Source: Maricaulis sp036231565 (GTDB lineage: Bacteria; Pseudomonadota; Alphaproteobacteria; Caulobacterales; Maricaulaceae). From it: 64,000 bases of DNA. Below the pieces are notes generated by a model. The model had not been told where the DNA came from and made no database searches. It was given only the letters and a program-made list of their open reading frames with translations. Below are positions 62,063 through 64,000 of this stretch, one piece after another. The first letter of the stretch is position 1. Every line of letters begins with the position of its first letter. Made by a program: the position numbers and the translations under genes. Where the stretch lies: NCBI GenBank assembly GCA_036231565.1, contig JAZAHA010000046.1:1-64000 (forward strand). Reading direction: 5' to 3'.

Positions 62063-63136
62063 TCAGGCGGCTTCGGCTTGTCCGATCAGGCGGCGCAGGG
62101 CCTTGCCGTCCAGCTGTTCCGGATTTGTGTTCGAGGCATAGCTGAACCCGTCCGGCACGAGGTGCGCGCCGGTGGCCAGATAGCGGGCCATCAGCTTGGC
62201 GCTGTGCGCGGGCAGGATGGCATAGCGGTCCTCGAGCTCCACCGTGGTGCGCGAATCATCTTCCGGGATCATGATCTCGTGCAGCTTCTCGCCGGGCCGG
62301 ATGCCGATGATGCGATGGGGCACGTCCGGCGCCATGGCGCGCGCCAGGTCGGCGGTGCTCATCGAGGGGATTTTCGGTACGAAGACCTCACCGCCACGCG
62401 CCATCGCCAGGCTGGACATGACGAAATTCACACCCTGCTCCAGCGTGATCCAGAAACGCGTCATGCGCGGATCCGTGATCGGCAGTTCGCGGGCACCGTC
62501 TTTCACGAGCTTGCGGAAATAGGGAATGACCGAGCCGCGCGAGCCGACGACATTGCCGTAGCGAACGACCGAGAAGACCGGCCCGCCATCGCCGCCCATG
62601 TGCTGGGCCGCCGTGAATATTTTATCCGCGGCCAGTTTCGAGGCGCCGTAGAGATTGATCGGGTTTGCCGCCTTGTCCGTGGACAGGGCGCAGACATGCG
62701 ACACCCCCCGCTTGATCGCCGCGCGGACGACATTTTCGGCACCCATGACATTCGTCTTGATGCATTCGAACGGGTTGTATTCGGCGATCGGGACGTGCTT
62801 CAGCGCGGCCGCGTGAATGACGATGTCGACATCGCGCATCGCCTGGTCCAGCCGCGACTCGTCGCGCACATCGCCGATGAAATAGCGCAGGAAGGGATAG
62901 TCGCTCGGCGAAAAATCCTGAGCCATTTCATACTGTTTCAGTTCATCGCGCGAGAAGATGATCAGCTTCTTCGGCTTGAACTCGGCACAGATCGCCGCGG
63001 TGATCTGGCGTCCGAAGGAGCCGGTCCCGCCGGTGATCAGAATGGTCTTGCCGTCCAGCGGCATGCGCGGCTCGAGAAAGCTGCGCTGGGGCAGCAGCTT
63101 CTCCAGGGGCGTCTCGGGCGCAGTCCTGTCAGACAT
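62063..63136 (-). CDS. pseB: UDP-GlcNAc 4,6-dehydratase (inverting)
   Basis: The 357-residue SDR-family enzyme makes UDP-2-acetamido-2,6-dideoxy-arabino-hex-4-ulose, the first step of pseudaminic acid synthesis. The Rossmann motif ILITGGTGSFGRQI and the SDR lysine-tyrosine region (ALSTDKAANPINLYGASKL) are present, with the PseB/FlaA1-type RYGNVVGSRGSVIPYF. An N-terminal 25-residue extension precedes the core. It corresponds to Caulobacter FlmA. Divergent from the FlaEY-like gene. Confidence 0.92.
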   Translation of the reverse strand: MSDRTAPETPLEKLLPQRSFLEPRMPLDGKTILITGGTGSFGRQITAAICAEFKPKKLIIFSRDELKQYEMAQDFSPSDYPFLRYFIGDVRDESRLDQAMRDVDIVIHAAALKHVPIAEYNPFECIKTNVMGAENVVRAAIKRGVSHVCALSTDKAANPINLYGASKLAADKIFTAAQHMGGDGGPVFSVVRYGNVVGSRGSVIPYFRKLVKDGARELPITDPRMTRFWITLEQGVNFVMSSLAMARGGEVFVPKIPSMSTADLARAMAPDVPHRIIGIRPGEKLHEIMIPEDDSRTTVELEDRYAILPAHSAKLMARYLATGAHLVPDGFSYASNTNPEQLDGKALRRLIGQAEAA

Positions 63137-63184
63137 GCATGGCCTCGCGATTCGATTTCGATGACCGACGCTGCGCCGACAGGG

Positions 63185-63199
63185 TTAACGGCGCGTTAG
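63185..63199. promoter_or_regulatory. CtrA-like box between pseB and the FlaEY-like gene
   Basis: TTAA-CGGCGCG-TTAG has the same form as the box beside pseG. It is 49 bases upstream of pseB and about 165 bases upstream of the FlaEY-like gene. A sigma-54 element is not seen in this region. Confidence 0.55.
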
Positions 63200-63363
63200 G
63201 CCCCGCCGGAACGCCGATCCTAGCAGGTTTTTACCGCGCGGGCCGCAAATGCGGCGTCGAGCGCCTGAAAAAGCGTTTGAGAGCAGGTTGTTTACGCTGT
63301 CTGGCAACACTTTGTTTGCGTTCTGGAGCGACACTCTGCAACCAGGAAAAAGGGTATCGGATC

Positions 63364-64000
63364 GTGGCAATCGTCGGGATCAACCAGTCATTGCTGACCA
63401 GCTGGTATTCGGCTCGGGTCACCACCGCCACGGTGGGCTCGTCGCCGCTTGCCCAGTCGGCCGCCGGCCGCAGCCAGGCGGGCGAGGATGTGGCTGCGCC
63501 CTGGGAGCTGGAATCCGAAAACCTGCAGACCCTCGAGGAGATGCGGCGCCGCGTGATGGCGACGCAGGATTTCTTCCTCGATCCGGGCCGTGAATTCTCC
63601 GATGTCGATGCGCCGGACGATCACAAGGCGCTGTTCTCCCTGCACCAGGGCCTCAAACGGCTGGTCTCGCTGGCCGAGGAGGCCCGCGACAAGACCACCA
63701 ATGACGCGCGCCGGATGATCCTGGAAAAGGCTTTCCAGAACGGTCTCGGCCAGCTCGACGAATACTTCCAGGATATGCGCCTGGAAGAGCTGACCCTGCT
63801 GAAGGGCGAGGAGCTGCGCAAGATCGAGAGCGGCGTTGCCGTGTCGCGCGGCCTGTCGCAGTTCAAGTCCGGTATCATCCACACCGGCGAATTCGACGCC
63901 GAAGTGCCCAGTCTGACCGGTGATGTGCAGTTCAATATCTCGGTGAGGAAGAATGGCGTGACGACCGATGTCGCCATCAATCTCGCCGATATGGGCGGCC
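63364..64000 (+). CDS. FlaEY-like flagellar regulatory protein (partial, runs off the window)
   Basis: The frame starts with GTG at 63364 and stays open to the end, giving the first 212 residues. It begins MAIVGINQSLLTSWYSA and then a polar helical region (LESENLQTLEEMRRRVM; LFSLHQGLKRLVSLAEEARD). The open end enters DVQFNISVRKNGVTTDV, a beta-rich part. Its place beside flagellin genes, and the SINGIN/Q-type N-terminus, recall FlaEY of Caulobacter. The identification is from layout and memory, so moderate only. The C-terminal part is missing. Confidence 0.55.
   Translation, partial: MAIVGINQSLLTSWYSARVTTATVGSSPLAQSAAGRSQAGEDVAAPWELESENLQTLEEMRRRVMATQDFFLDPGREFSDVDAPDDHKALFSLHQGLKRLVSLAEEARDKTTNDARRMILEKAFQNGLGQLDEYFQDMRLEELTLLKGEELRKIESGVAVSRGLSQFKSGIIHTGEFDAEVPSLTGDVQFNISVRKNGVTTDVAINLADMGG

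Noticed and set aside
63300..63325. Sigma-54 promoter for the FlaEY-like gene (TGGCAACA...TTTGC)
   Set aside because: The distance between GG and GC is 13 bases, not 10.

Overview
The window is a GC-rich chromosomal segment from a dimorphic, flagellated alphaproteobacterium, most likely of the Maricaulis/Hyphomonas/Caulobacter group. The signs are an alpha-type SspB, a circularly permuted two-piece tmRNA gene, CtrA-like TTAA-N7-TTAA boxes, FlbT and FlaF next to several short (~275 aa) flagellins with sigma-54 promoters, and a flagellin nonulosonic-acid glycosylation locus. The species assignment is inference. I see no prophage, CRISPR array, rRNA or complete insertion sequence.

Positions 1-12600 hold housekeeping genes. 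A hairpin-rich inverted repeat (157-323) is followed by a PaaI-type thioesterase, sspB and ssrA on the minus strand, and then a VOC protein and an XRE-2TM regulator. On the plus strand follow thyA, a MazG-like gene and folA, then hflK, hflC, a DUF2065 gene, a Do-type protease and miaA. A secreted NTF2-like protein, a ketol-acid reductoisomerase homologue with altered conserved positions, a small HTH-like protein and a TVP38-type membrane protein complete the stretch.

Positions 12700-18360 are the rod-shape operon mreB-mreC-mreD-mrdA-rodA. An NSS transporter with a clear terminator and a convergent proline iminopeptidase follow. Positions 21000-25400 hold a lipoprotein and a methyltransferase, opposed by an overlapping trio of glycosyltransferase, methyltransferase and prenyltransferase-like genes. 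Positions 25500-30210 carry an MFS gene and an MCE (Mla-like) lipid transport operon. A large membrane-anchored coiled-coil protein resembling the polarity factor TipN comes next.

Positions 32400-44400 are mixed metabolism: a DUF418 protein, maleylacetoacetate isomerase with an FAH-family enzyme and a MarR regulator, a DUF900 lipoprotein hydrolase, tRNA-Lys(CUU), a beta-propeller lipoprotein, a lone HPt protein, chorismate mutase, a GST, two tandem DUF1131 proteins, and a MoxR/hemerythrin/CoxE-like set.

Positions 44455-64000 form one large flagellin and flagellin-sugar region. A pseudaminic-acid type pathway is present as pseG-pseH-pseI, pseC and pseB, with SpsF-like cytidylyltransferases where PseF would be expected. 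A second, tightly coupled minus-strand operon runs from a TPR glycosyltransferase (FlmG/FlbA-like) through a PseG-like protein, a sulfotransferase, an ATP-grasp enzyme and an SpsF-like cytidylyltransferase to a short NeuB homologue. It looks like a pathway for a modified (possibly sulfated or acyl/aminoacyl-ligated) nonulosonate dedicated to flagellin, and is the best candidate here for something undescribed. flbT, flaF, three flagellin genes, flaG and the start of a FlaEY-like gene complete the locus. CtrA-like boxes lie in four of its intergenic regions and sigma-54 promoters precede each flagellin, suggesting that flagellin synthesis and decoration are timed together.
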